NCBI GenBank assembly: GCA_029552825.1
Contig: JAKPDL010000108.1
Coordinates: forward strand, 1-42,049
Reading direction: 5' to 3'
Source: Bacteroidota bacterium
Lineage (GTDB): Bacteria > Bacteroidota > Bacteroidia > Bacteroidales > VadinHA17
Length of the DNA: 42,049 nt
Shown here: positions 34,759 through 42,049 of the stretch, in pieces
How the letters are laid out: every line of letters begins with the position of its first letter
How positions within the stretch are numbered: position 1 is the first letter of the stretch
Made by a program: the position numbers and the translations under genes
The notes under the pieces: model-generated
The model's database searches: none
What the model was told of the DNA's origin: nothing
What the model saw: only the letters and a program-made list of their open reading frames with translations

Positions 34759-35163
34759 TTACAGGTAATAGGTTGGATGACAAATCAATAAGGTGTCGTT
34801 CTCTATTCTAAAAATTGTTTTTCCGGTTTCAGGTGGACCGAAGTAGCCTTTTGCATTATTTGAAAATCCAAATCCTTCTGTCGGAATTCCCAGACAGTTC
34901 TTATCTAATTTATTGTTGCAGTTTTCATCATGGAAATATTTAAAGATATACTTTCCCTTCTGGATATTCTTGATTGAAATAATGCATGTATTATTTTCGA
35001 TGTTTTGAATGCCTCCAGCGATTCTTGCCTGGTGCTCGTCAGTAAGTTCCCAGAAGATAGTTCCATTATTATTCCGCAACTTTTCTGTTTTTATAACAAC
35101 GGAATACTGAGCCTGTAATGGCAGGAAGATGAATATGAGAAACTGAAATAAAAGTTGAGGCAT
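34759..35163 (-). CDS. DUF2141 secreted protein
   Basis: A signal peptide (about 1-18, ending LQAQ) precedes a compact beta-sandwich domain of DUF2141. The family pattern is clear in YKIFKYFHDENCN-like form (F-K-Y-F-H-D-E-N-x-N-x-x-L-D) and in GIPTEGFGFSNNAKG near 92-106. Role unknown; members often occur with lipid or carotenoid genes. Its ATG follows the lipocalin stop after one base (TAA-G-ATG), a sign of coupled translation. Confidence 0.9.
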   Translation of the reverse strand: MPQLLFQFLIFIFLPLQAQYSVVIKTEKLRNNNGTIFWELTDEHQARIAGGIQNIENNTCIISIKNIQKGKYIFKYFHDENCNNKLDKNCLGIPTEGFGFSNNAKGYFGPPETGKTIFRIENDTLLICHPTYYL

Positions 35164-35164
35164 C

Positions 35165-35725
35165 TTAATTATTCTTTTGTGGGACTTTGATCAGTTTCTC
35201 AACATTATACCCTCTTTTCACCAGTTTGTCGAGAATCTGGCGATAAAGTGATTCGTCCATCTGTGGGGTGCGGCTCAGAATCCAGAGGTAGTTGTCGGAA
35301 CTGCTGCCCACAACAGCCCATCTGTAATCCTGGTCGAGTTCCAGAACGTAATAGTCGCCATAAAAGAACAGGAAGAAGGAGACTTTCAATCTGGAAGGAA
35401 CAGAAGGGTCGGGGATTTTTGCTTTCCCGACTGCTTCAGACGGTTTGCCGTCGAGAGTGCCCTTGTAGCCTCTGTTGATCACTTTTATCATTCCGTCATC
35501 ACGCATGGAATAGGTTGCGGTGACTCCAACCAGTCCCCTTTCGAATTTGTGGTCGTAACGGGCAATTTCATACCATGTGCCAAGGTATTTCTGGATATCC
35601 AGATGTTGAACAACGGTTTTATCAGTCATAGTTGCCTGTGTTTTACAACTTATTGAAAATGAGCCTGAAATTAATAGACTAACTAAAATACTAAGTATTT
35701 TAAATTTTTTACTGATTGTTTTCAT
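35165..35725 (-). CDS. Lipocalin-family lipoprotein (Blc-like)
   Basis: An outer-membrane-type bacterial lipocalin that binds lipids or other hydrophobic ligands. The signal peptide ends with SISC (lipobox-like, C at 27). The lipocalin signature KYLGTWYEIARYDHKFERG follows at about 46, and the last strand holds WILSRTP with the C-terminal helix after it, as in Blc. At 186 residues it is complete. It is the first gene of an operon with DUF2141, NTF2-like and SDR genes. Related sets occur among photooxidative-stress genes in proteobacteria. Confidence 0.92.
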   Translation of the reverse strand: MKTISKKFKILSILVSLLISGSFSISCKTQATMTDKTVVQHLDIQKYLGTWYEIARYDHKFERGLVGVTATYSMRDDGMIKVINRGYKGTLDGKPSEAVGKAKIPDPSVPSRLKVSFFLFFYGDYYVLELDQDYRWAVVGSSSDNYLWILSRTPQMDESLYRQILDKLVKRGYNVEKLIKVPQKNN

Positions 35726-36186
35726 AAATCCTGGATATTTACAGTGTTGAAAATAAGAAAATATAATTAATTTCTATTGCGACCGCTAAAAAGAAAATTG
35801 ATATATCAGGCATAAGAGCAGAGTAAATTCTGGAAGGCATGCCCTGGCGTACAATAGGCTGGCAGCAGGAACAATATCAAATCCTTCCCGGGTGCAGGAG
35901 TAATAGTTGAGGAACCACAAGAAGGTGTAATGAAGTTCTGCAAGGTGGGGCAAAAAGTATAACAAGATTATATTGAGTAAACAGTCCGTGTAAGCTGGGA
36001 ATTTTTTATTAATACCGCTAGAAATTGAAAGTTATTTTATTGTCAGGTGAATATTTAATATCAAGGTTCCATCCGGCATTTCTGACTCTGTCTTGCCATA
36101 TGGTCTCAAAGATTTGTTTATAATCCTCGATTTAGATTCTTGTTTTAAGGTGACCTGCAATATTTAAAAAGTAAAAATATATCGTT
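35726..36186. other. Non-coding gap
   Basis: No supported gene. The first part presumably holds the promoter of the lipocalin operon, but no clear TAnnTTTG box was found. A short stretch at about 35823-35963 is less AT-rich and reads as 40-odd codons with one internal stop, which may be a gene relic of unknown origin. Confidence 0.5.
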
Positions 36187-36432
36187 TCAAGCTGTACAGT
36201 CGCCTGATTGTCTGATAAAGACTCGGGATTTATATTTTAGCAGAACAGGTTTGAATTTGTCTCCAGGTTTGTCATGTGGTTTGATCCTCTCTGTGGCCAT
36301 TTTATTGTTTATAACCAGAAACAGAAATTCATTCCAAATTTTCATTTCTTCTTGACGGTAGGAAGTTTTCAGGAGGGTAGAAAAGCCAACAAGGAGTAGG
36401 AGTTTTTCATGGCTATCAGAGTTAGGTTTCAC
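36187..36432 (-). CDS. Doubtful small hypothetical protein
   Basis: An 81-codon frame starting with GTG. The product has a basic C-terminal half and no recognised domain or membrane segment. It lies 24 bases downstream of a small membrane protein gene on the same strand, which is the only support for it. It may not be real. Confidence 0.25.
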   Translation of the reverse strand: MKPNSDSHEKLLLLVGFSTLLKTSYRQEEMKIWNEFLFLVINNKMATERIKPHDKPGDKFKPVLLKYKSRVFIRQSGDCTA

Positions 36433-36456
36433 AGCATTTATATATCAGTCATATTG

Positions 36457-36693
36457 TTACTTTTTATCTGTTGGTCCCCGGCTTGTTAATAAAGCTATCA
36501 AGGTATATGCAAGTCCAATTAATAAAAGATGTATAAAGAATGGTCTTAAAGTATCACTAACAGAATGAGATCTGCTATCTATTTCAATAAAAATATATGT
36601 TGCATAAATGAATAAGATTAGCATTATTGCCCAACCCAAAAGACTTTTGGGAATAAAAAATATACCTTTTCTTTTAAACCAATGTGGCTTCAT
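36457..36693 (-). CDS. Small two-helix membrane protein
   Basis: A 78-residue protein with a basic N-terminus (KPHWFKRKG) and two hydrophobic helices at about 18-35 and 50-67, separated by a polar loop. The family is not recognised. The amphipathic layout and ATG start make it a plausible gene. It stands in a gene-poor stretch beside the restriction-modification operon. Confidence 0.55.
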   Translation of the reverse strand: MKPHWFKRKGIFFIPKSLLGWAIMLILFIYATYIFIEIDSRSHSVSDTLRPFFIHLLLIGLAYTLIALLTSRGPTDKK

Positions 36694-37101
36694 CTTAAAA
36701 TATCAAAGAAGGATACATAATTATTTTAAAGTTTTTTCAAAGATAGGAATTTGGGTGCAGGAATTTTATCATGCAAGAATATATCTAATATAATGCTTTA
36801 AGGTTTCGTAGACTTTAAGTACCGTTAGATAGCCTATTAGCAGGTTTGAGCAGGGGAGGTAAACTTTCAGATGGCGCTCATGATCCGGTTTTGTAAATTA
36901 TTGTCAGTATTGAATTTCCGTGACATTGGCCAGTCGGTTGTGCATGGTGTATTTTAATTTTTTTGAAGAACACGGAAATTTTTAAAGCCAATTATACTCA
37001 AATCTTTTTATAGGTGTTTGTAGATGCTTCGCATATATCTTGCTTTGGCTTTGTTTGATGTTTATAAATGTGCTTACAAATGATATTAGCATTTCGTCTG
37101 G
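36694..37101. other. Non-coding gap beside the restriction operon
   Basis: About 400 AT-rich bases with no reading frame, tRNA-like fold, attachment repeat or terminator that I can support. The hsdM gene ends at 37102, so transcription of the restriction operon probably ends in here. Confidence 0.5.
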
Positions 37102-38712
37102 TTATATTGGCGGTAGCCCCAATTCTTTTAAATACTGATTATGTGTTTCTCTTGCTTTTGCTATCTGCTGTTCTATTTCGGTTAGTTTATTACTCACATC
37201 CGTTAAATCTATCTGTTCCTCCTCTTGTGCGGTGTTCACATACCTTGAAATATTCAGGTTAAATTCGTTTTTTTCAATTTCTGCCATGGAAACTCTTCGG
37301 GAGTAGTGGTCTTCTTCTTTTCGGAATTGGTAGGTTTCTACGATCTTGCGGATATGTTCAGGTAACAGAGTATTTTGCCGTTTGCCTTTTTCGTAATACT
37401 CTGCAGCATTTATGAATAAAACATCGTCAAATTTCTTGCATTTCTTTAAGACCAAAATACAAACCGGAATACCCGTAGAGAAAAACAGGTTTGCAGGCAG
37501 TCCGATAACTGTGTCTATGTTGCCGTCCACCAGCAATTTTCTTCTGATTTTTTCCTCTGCTCCGCCTCTGAACAATACGCCGTGTGGCAAGATAATCGCC
37601 ATGGTTCCCTCTTTGCCAAGAAAATGAAAACCATGCAGCAGGAAGGCAAAATCGGCTGCCGATCTGGGAGCAAGACCGTAACTCTTGAAACGGAAATCCT
37701 GTGCCATTTCTTCCGTGGGCTCCCATCGGTAACTAAAAGGAGGATTAGCTACTACGGCATCAAATTCTAATTTTTTTGCAGGATTGATTTCTTTTAAAAT
37801 CTCCCAATCGTTGAGGAGAGTGTCCCCGTGATGAATAGCAAATTCCGTATCCTTAACGCCATGTAAAAGCATATTCATTCGGGCAAGGTTGTAAGTGGTG
37901 ATGTTTTTTTCCTGTCCGTATAGTTTGCCAATGGTTCCATTTGCTTCGATTATTTTTCTGCGAACGTTCAGGAGCAATGAACCAGAACCGCAGGCAAAGT
38001 CTAAAACCCGCTCGATTTTTTTCTTTTTGCCCTGAGCGGGGTCCTGGCTGTCGAGAATAACAATTTCGGAAAGAATATCGGAAATGCGTTGCGGGGTGTA
38101 AAATTCGCCCGCTTTTTTGCCCGAACCTGCCGCAAACTGACCAATGAGATATTCGTAGGCATCGCCTAAAATATCTTTATCGGTGGAAAACTGGTTGATG
38201 CCCTCGGCAATTTTCTGAATGATGGTGCAAAGTTTTTTGTTGCGCTCTTCATAACTTTTTCCGAGTTTGTCAGAATCCAGATTGATTTCAGAAAACAAAC
38301 CTTGAAAGGTGCTTTCGAACGATTGGTTTTCAATGTATTTAAAGCCTTTCTGTAAGGTTTTTAGCAATTCTTTACTCTGGGTTTTAGCCAGGTATGCGAT
38401 ATTGTTCCACAGGTATTGCGGTTCAATAACATAGTGTATCTTTCTCCGCATCTGCTTTTCAAATTCAGCCACATCGCCGGGGTTTTGTTCATACCAGACG
38501 AAAAGTGGGGTTTTGCCGCCGTTTCCGTTCAGAGATGGATAATCTTTGCCAAGCTCTTTCCGGGCTGCTTCTTCGTAGTTATCGCTCAGGTAGCGCAGAA
38601 ACAAAAACGAAAGCATATAATCGCGAAAATCGTCGGCGTTCATGGAACCGCGCAGGTCGTCTGCGATTTTCCAGAGGGTTTTGCCTAAATCTGAGTGATT
38701 GTTTGCTGCCAT
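37102..38712 (-). CDS. hsdM: Type I restriction-modification DNA methyltransferase subunit
   Basis: HsdM makes N6-adenine methylation at the site chosen by HsdS. The N-terminal HsdM domain (about 8-130) is followed by the methylase domain. The AdoMet-binding motif is DFACGSGS (238-245) and the catalytic motif is NPPF (323-326), the N6-adenine type. The C-terminal helices at about 480-536 would contact HsdS. At 536 residues it is full length. It is the last gene of the operon, 9 bases after the PrrC-like gene. The start MAANNHSDLGKTLW is usual for the family. Confidence 0.95.
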   Translation of the reverse strand: MAANNHSDLGKTLWKIADDLRGSMNADDFRDYMLSFLFLRYLSDNYEEAARKELGKDYPSLNGNGGKTPLFVWYEQNPGDVAEFEKQMRRKIHYVIEPQYLWNNIAYLAKTQSKELLKTLQKGFKYIENQSFESTFQGLFSEINLDSDKLGKSYEERNKKLCTIIQKIAEGINQFSTDKDILGDAYEYLIGQFAAGSGKKAGEFYTPQRISDILSEIVILDSQDPAQGKKKKIERVLDFACGSGSLLLNVRRKIIEANGTIGKLYGQEKNITTYNLARMNMLLHGVKDTEFAIHHGDTLLNDWEILKEINPAKKLEFDAVVANPPFSYRWEPTEEMAQDFRFKSYGLAPRSAADFAFLLHGFHFLGKEGTMAIILPHGVLFRGGAEEKIRRKLLVDGNIDTVIGLPANLFFSTGIPVCILVLKKCKKFDDVLFINAAEYYEKGKRQNTLLPEHIRKIVETYQFRKEEDHYSRRVSMAEIEKNEFNLNISRYVNTAQEEEQIDLTDVSNKLTEIEQQIAKARETHNQYLKELGLPPI

Positions 38713-38721
38713 ATTATTGGT

Positions 38722-39801
38722 TTAATATCTAAAGTTGTACTTTTCTTGAATCTTATTGAAAATATTTTTGAAAAACACCTCTTGCTCAGGCGACATTTCA
38801 TTGAATTGAAAGCGATAAACATTTTGGTGCGAAAGTGAATTAATCATTTCCAAAGCATCATTTGGATTATCAACGTTTATCTCTGATAGAATGATTCCAA
38901 TTCTTCCAGAACCAATAAATGAAGAGATATTTTCAAGGAGTTGCCTAAGTAACACAAAATGGAAAAGGTAGAGTTTATTTCTAATAGCCTCATCTAAAGT
39001 TTGCATTAGATGAAGATGAAACAGAAAAACATCTTTGTCGTGATGTTTTAAATCAAACTCGTTCCCATTTCTTGCAAGAATGAATGGCCTTGTGTTATCT
39101 TTGAATTTGCTACTTTTTTCACCCCTTTTAAGCCTGTCAAAAAGAATAGAATAGAGTCCAATGTGGTGTGTAGTAATGATTATCTTTTTCTTAAGGTAAT
39201 TTCTCTCAATTATGTCAACAATTGAATCAGCAGTAATAAAAATATTATGGTCGTCTAAACTTGAGACAGGGTCATCAATAAAAAAATGAGCATCCTGTTT
39301 ACCTGCCCAAGCATCTAATTCAAAAAGTGCAAGGAAAAAGCACCATATAAAAATCCTTTCTTCTCCTCTTGAAATCTTTCTGGGTTGACCATCTTCCTCC
39401 AATGAAAAAGTCACTGATTCTATTCCATATTCGGGATTCTCATGCGGATTAAGCTTATAATAGTATTGCGGATTGTATGGTGCCAGCTTTTCATTAAGCA
39501 AATCCGGATTATATAAAAGGAAGCCATGGAATTGATTTAAACTGCTGGGAATAAGTCTCAATTTGATGTCAGCATTATCATGCTCTTCATCATTATCCCA
39601 AACAAAAAGATCTTCGCTATAGGCATTATAGTAAACTCCTGTATGTTTGTCATCCTCAGTCTTTGTAATATCTTTATAATTAACCGATAATCTTGTCTTA
39701 CCCATAGAATTGAAAGCGTAAATAAGAATAATCGGTTCTTTAATGTCTTTTAATTGTTTTGCTATTTCGATTAAACTACTCATTTTATATTGCATAAACA
39801 T
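38722..39801 (-). CDS. PrrC-like ATPase with candidate anticodon-nuclease domain
   Basis: An ABC/SMC-like ATPase lying between hsdS and hsdM. Walker A is AFNSMGKT (29-36, Ala in place of the first Gly), the signature is SRGEE (144-148), Walker B is FFIDDPVSSLD (173-183), and the switch His is in TTHH (210-213). The C-terminal part has R286 and E290 (R-x3-E) and H325 in NSLSH. This order and spacing is close to the PrrC triad Arg320-Glu324-His356, whose anticodon nuclease cuts tRNA-Lys when the partner restriction enzyme is blocked by phage. At 359 residues it is a little shorter than PrrC. An ATG at 39783, one base after hsdS ends, is an alternative start. Nuclease activity is inferred. Confidence 0.75.
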   Translation of the reverse strand: MFMQYKMSSLIEIAKQLKDIKEPIILIYAFNSMGKTRLSVNYKDITKTEDDKHTGVYYNAYSEDLFVWDNDEEHDNADIKLRLIPSSLNQFHGFLLYNPDLLNEKLAPYNPQYYYKLNPHENPEYGIESVTFSLEEDGQPRKISRGEERIFIWCFFLALFELDAWAGKQDAHFFIDDPVSSLDDHNIFITADSIVDIIERNYLKKKIIITTHHIGLYSILFDRLKRGEKSSKFKDNTRPFILARNGNEFDLKHHDKDVFLFHLHLMQTLDEAIRNKLYLFHFVLLRQLLENISSFIGSGRIGIILSEINVDNPNDALEMINSLSHQNVYRFQFNEMSPEQEVFFKNIFNKIQEKYNFRY

Positions 39802-41080
39802 TAGGAAACAACCCCTGCAAAAACCCTTTTTTGTACTGCTCTAATAATTCTATTTTTTGTTGCTGGGCATTTATTAATTCATCTAATGACGAAAGACAAT
39901 CGGCGATTTTTTGCTGCTCGGGGAGGGGGGGGATTAGTAAGAGAACTTTCAGAAACGATTGTTTTGATAAATTAAATCTTGTAATACCTTGTGCGATCTT
40001 ATTTATTTGTTTTCTGTATAAATTGCTTCTGAATAAATATCGACTAAATTCAGGTAAAAGATTAGCTTTTTTATGTGGTCTTAAACAAAAACAAAAACTG
40101 TTTAAATAAGTATCTTGTGCAGGTTCATTAAGCATTACGGATGCAAATCCTACTTCATCAGGCGTTTCGGATGATGTTGTTATCAAAATATCTCCCTTAT
40201 GAATGGTATTTTGTTTTTCATTAAGTTCAATATTTACAAAACTACATTTATCAAGATTAACCATTGAGTCTTCATATACTTGTAAGTAAGTAATGAATGG
40301 ACTACCTTTTCCAAAATCATTTGCAGATTTGTTAGTTAATCCATTAATTGTTTCCCCTATTTCTCCAATTATTTTCTCTTCCCACTCCCCACTATCCTTA
40401 AACTCGGGGAAGCGTAATTTAGGGACGGTTTCGCCTTCCCGGGGGAATAGGTTTTGCAGCAGGCCCTTTTTGTGGGCTCTGAGCAGCTCGAGCCGCTGCC
40501 GCTCTCCGGCTATCACTTCATCAATGGACGACAGGCAGGAGGCGATTTTTTGCTGCTCGGGAAGGGAGGGAATTAAAAGTTTCAATTTTTTTAATGTGGT
40601 AAGTTGTAATGCTTTTCTTGTGCTTCCTTGAGTATTTGAAGTAATGAACGCCTTAACTTCTTTTCCTTCATTGAGTTTTAATAATAAAAAATAAGAGACA
40701 ACTTTATTTTCAATTACTTTAAAAACAGGATAGGCAGGACTTATCATCCCTTTTTCACAAATATTGTTAACATTGAAGTAAAAGTTGCCATCATCAGACA
40801 TACTTCTGTATGTAATGTATCCTTCTGGAATAATGTTGTATCCTATATTATTTTTACTTGCAACCTTTCTATCATTAAAATATTCCTCTTGAAAAAAGAT
40901 TCCTTTACGTGAGGATGTCAATAATGGAAATTCAAAATTCTTTTTCGTTTTTTCAATAAATTCTTCAATAAGTTCATCTAACCTTTTCCATCCCCACTCC
41001 CCGCTATTTTGGAATTCTGGGAAACGGAGGCGGGGTATTAAGGCTTTACCGGTTTCTTTGTTGGAATTATAATCGTTCAT
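39785..41080 (-). CDS. hsdS: Type I restriction-modification specificity subunit
   Basis: HsdS sets the DNA target of the type I complex. Two target-recognition domains (about 30-165 and 230-375) are each followed by a conserved helical region starting with LPEQQKIA, one central and one at the C-terminus. Each half also begins with a similar stretch, PRLRFPEF and PKLRFPEF. At 431 residues the length is normal. The start codon overlaps the stop of the upstream small gene as ATGA. The repeated halves share a 21-base identical segment, which may allow recombination between specificity domains. Confidence 0.95.
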   Translation of the reverse strand: MNDYNSNKETGKALIPRLRFPEFQNSGEWGWKRLDELIEEFIEKTKKNFEFPLLTSSRKGIFFQEEYFNDRKVASKNNIGYNIIPEGYITYRSMSDDGNFYFNVNNICEKGMISPAYPVFKVIENKVVSYFLLLKLNEGKEVKAFITSNTQGSTRKALQLTTLKKLKLLIPSLPEQQKIASCLSSIDEVIAGERQRLELLRAHKKGLLQNLFPREGETVPKLRFPEFKDSGEWEEKIIGEIGETINGLTNKSANDFGKGSPFITYLQVYEDSMVNLDKCSFVNIELNEKQNTIHKGDILITTSSETPDEVGFASVMLNEPAQDTYLNSFCFCLRPHKKANLLPEFSRYLFRSNLYRKQINKIAQGITRFNLSKQSFLKVLLLIPPLPEQQKIADCLSSLDELINAQQQKIELLEQYKKGFLQGLFPNVYAI

Positions 41081-41394
41081 GCGTTATTCGGATTTGTTAT
41101 GCCTGCTTTTATTGTTTTATTTTTCAAAATTGTAAAAACCAGCTCCGGATTTCCCCGGGTTTTGTCAAATAAAAGTGTCTTAATATCAGTACGTTGTTTG
41201 TTTTTGTTTGACAAAATCAAAAAAAACAGCTGATTATTTCCCCCTGTTTTGTCAAATAAAACAGATTGATAATCAATAAAATGCAATTTTATTGAACAAA
41301 ATTGTTTAATTAACGAAGCATTATTTCCCCTCATTATATTTATATGACATTCAATAATTTTTTGATTCAGTCTTTTAAATTTATCTACATTCAT
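41077..41394 (-). CDS. Unknown 105-residue protein with internal tandem repeat, in restriction operon
   Basis: I do not recognise this protein. Residues 40-62 and 69-91 are two copies of one unit: SVLFDKTGGNNQLFF...LSNK and TLLFDKTRGNPELVF...LKNK. At DNA level a 16-base segment GTTTTGTCAAATAAAA repeats exactly 87 bases (29 codons) apart, in frame. The gene lies 24 bases after hsdR and overlaps hsdS as ATGA, which argues that it is translated. It could be a real accessory factor or a remnant of a repeat element that became coding. Confidence 0.55.
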   Translation of the reverse strand: MNVDKFKRLNQKIIECHINIMRGNNASLIKQFCSIKLHFIDYQSVLFDKTGGNNQLFFLILSNKNKQRTDIKTLLFDKTRGNPELVFTILKNKTIKAGITNPNNA

Positions 41395-41418
41395 CTCTTT
41401 TTATATTAAAAATCCTGT

Positions 41419-42049
41419 TTATACTTCGTATGCTTTTAACCCACTAATTTCCCGCCCTTCGGCTTTCTTTTTTAAAACAGGAATTAACTCCTGCATCAGA
41501 GCCAGTTCTCGTTTAGTGCGTTCTTTCCAGCCCAGGTCAAGGGCTTCAAAAAGTTCGCTAAGTTTATCGGCATCAAAAATCATTCGGCTAATGATATGGT
41601 CGGTAAATTGCTGCAGTGCCAATGTTGATAAGCCATGTTTTTGTGCAATTTCCGATAACTTTTTGGCAATTTTTTCTTCCTTAAATTTCTGGTAATCGTC
41701 TTTTATTTGTTGCTCGTTGAGTGGTTTGCCAACTTCCAAAGTATTGATGTAATCAGTAATATCGTCCCGTTCTTCCATTAGGTTGGCGCTGCTGCTCAGT
41801 ACGCCAATAAGTTGTTCACGGGTCATCTTTTGTTTTTTGGGTTGCTGCTGGGTGTATTTGGCAATCAGTTTCATGATGTAGTCATAATCCACCAATGCAG
41901 AGGCAAAAAGCACAAATTCAAAATCGAGCTGCTGAATATTTTCGGGGGCATTGTCGCCTTCCTTTTGCTGAATTTCCTTGAGCTGTCTGGCAATTTCCAG
42001 ATACGAACTGCGGAAAGAACGCAGCTGTTCCTCCGGCATCAGTTCTTCA
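41419..42049 (-). CDS. hsdR: Type I restriction endonuclease subunit R, C-terminal part (runs off the window)
   Basis: Only the last ~210 residues are in the window; the open frame continues past 42049 with no start required here (codons before the inner Met read Glu-Glu-Leu). The segment matches the helical C-terminal domain of EcoR124-type HsdR, which contacts HsdM/HsdS: DYDYIMKLIAKYTQQ and LMEERDDITDYINTL are characteristic. The nuclease and translocase motor domains must lie upstream, outside the window. It is the first gene seen of the operon hsdR - unknown - hsdS - PrrC-like - hsdM. Confidence 0.9.
   Translation of the reverse strand, partial: EELMPEEQLRSFRSSYLEIARQLKEIQQKEGDNAPENIQQLDFEFVLFASALVDYDYIMKLIAKYTQQQPKKQKMTREQLIGVLSSSANLMEERDDITDYINTLEVGKPLNEQQIKDDYQKFKEEKIAKKLSEIAQKHGLSTLALQQFTDHIISRMIFDADKLSELFEALDLGWKERTKRELALMQELIPVLKKKAEGREISGLKAYEV

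Noticed and set aside
35823-35963. Possible pseudogene or intron fragment
   Set aside because: The stretch reads as about 45 codons with one stop, but no family could be recognised and no domain V-type intron structure or transposase motif was found. Kept only as a note.
1-42049. tRNA, rRNA, riboswitch or complete insertion sequence
   Set aside because: I looked in the gaps for cloverleaf-like stems, conserved rRNA stretches, transposase motifs and terminal inverted repeats and found none I could support by eye.

Overview
The window looks like a chromosome segment of an AT-rich Bacteroidota bacterium, most likely from the Bacteroidales/Marinilabiliales side. The grounds are TAnnTTTG-type -7 promoter elements ahead of several genes, weak Shine-Dalgarno sites, and Bacteroidota-typical families (DUF2141, DUF1593, GH99-like hydrolases, thioferritin, Cys-less PerR). 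No rRNA, tRNA, CRISPR array, complete insertion sequence or replication origin was seen. The taxonomic call is inference.

Layout. 1-687 is non-coding with G/C palindromes. 688-2244 is an orphan HlyD-type adaptor with a Gln/Gly-rich insertion. 2311-6741 (minus) is a molybdenum hydroxylase operon: XdhC-like factor, MocA-like nucleotidyltransferase, [2Fe-2S] subunit, Tat-exported molybdopterin subunit. 7061-11780 (plus) holds a secreted repeat protein, a UPF0316 membrane protein and an SNF2 helicase. 12076-15492 is a cell-envelope block: a helical lipoprotein, two L,D-transpeptidases and a membrane-anchored partner; the lipoprotein and the first transpeptidase appear to share a helical stalk. 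15575-18193 is a nucleoside transporter and an amidohydrolase. 18229-20398 is a PQQ-type beta-propeller protein and an SDR.

20360-25142 (minus) reads as a peptidoglycan-peptide salvage operon: transglutaminase-like lipoprotein, NlpC/P60 hydrolase, exported dipeptide epimerase, DUF4405 membrane protein. 25579-28206 (minus) is an OsmC protein, a NifX-like protein with a His/Cys tail, and a membrane protein fused to a THEP1-type P-loop NTPase. 28417-30212 (minus) is a peroxide-defence set: 1-Cys peroxiredoxin, thioferritin (DPSL), and a PerR-like regulator that keeps the five iron-site ligands at PerR spacing but has no cysteine. An array of degenerate repeats and palindromes, one of them PerR-box-like, lies upstream of it.

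30590-35725 (minus) holds a GH99-like hydrolase, a DUF1593 protein, and a tight operon of lipocalin, DUF2141, NTF2-like and SDR genes, the last probably truncated. 35726-37101 is gene-poor. 37102-42049 (minus) is a type I restriction-modification operon in the order hsdR (partial, running off the window), a 105-codon repeat-containing gene, hsdS, a PrrC-like ATPase/anticodon-nuclease candidate, hsdM.

The strongest leads for new biology are the PrrC-like protein and unknown cistron in the restriction operon, the membrane/THEP1 fusion with its metal-related neighbours, and the Cys-less PerR with its upstream repeats.
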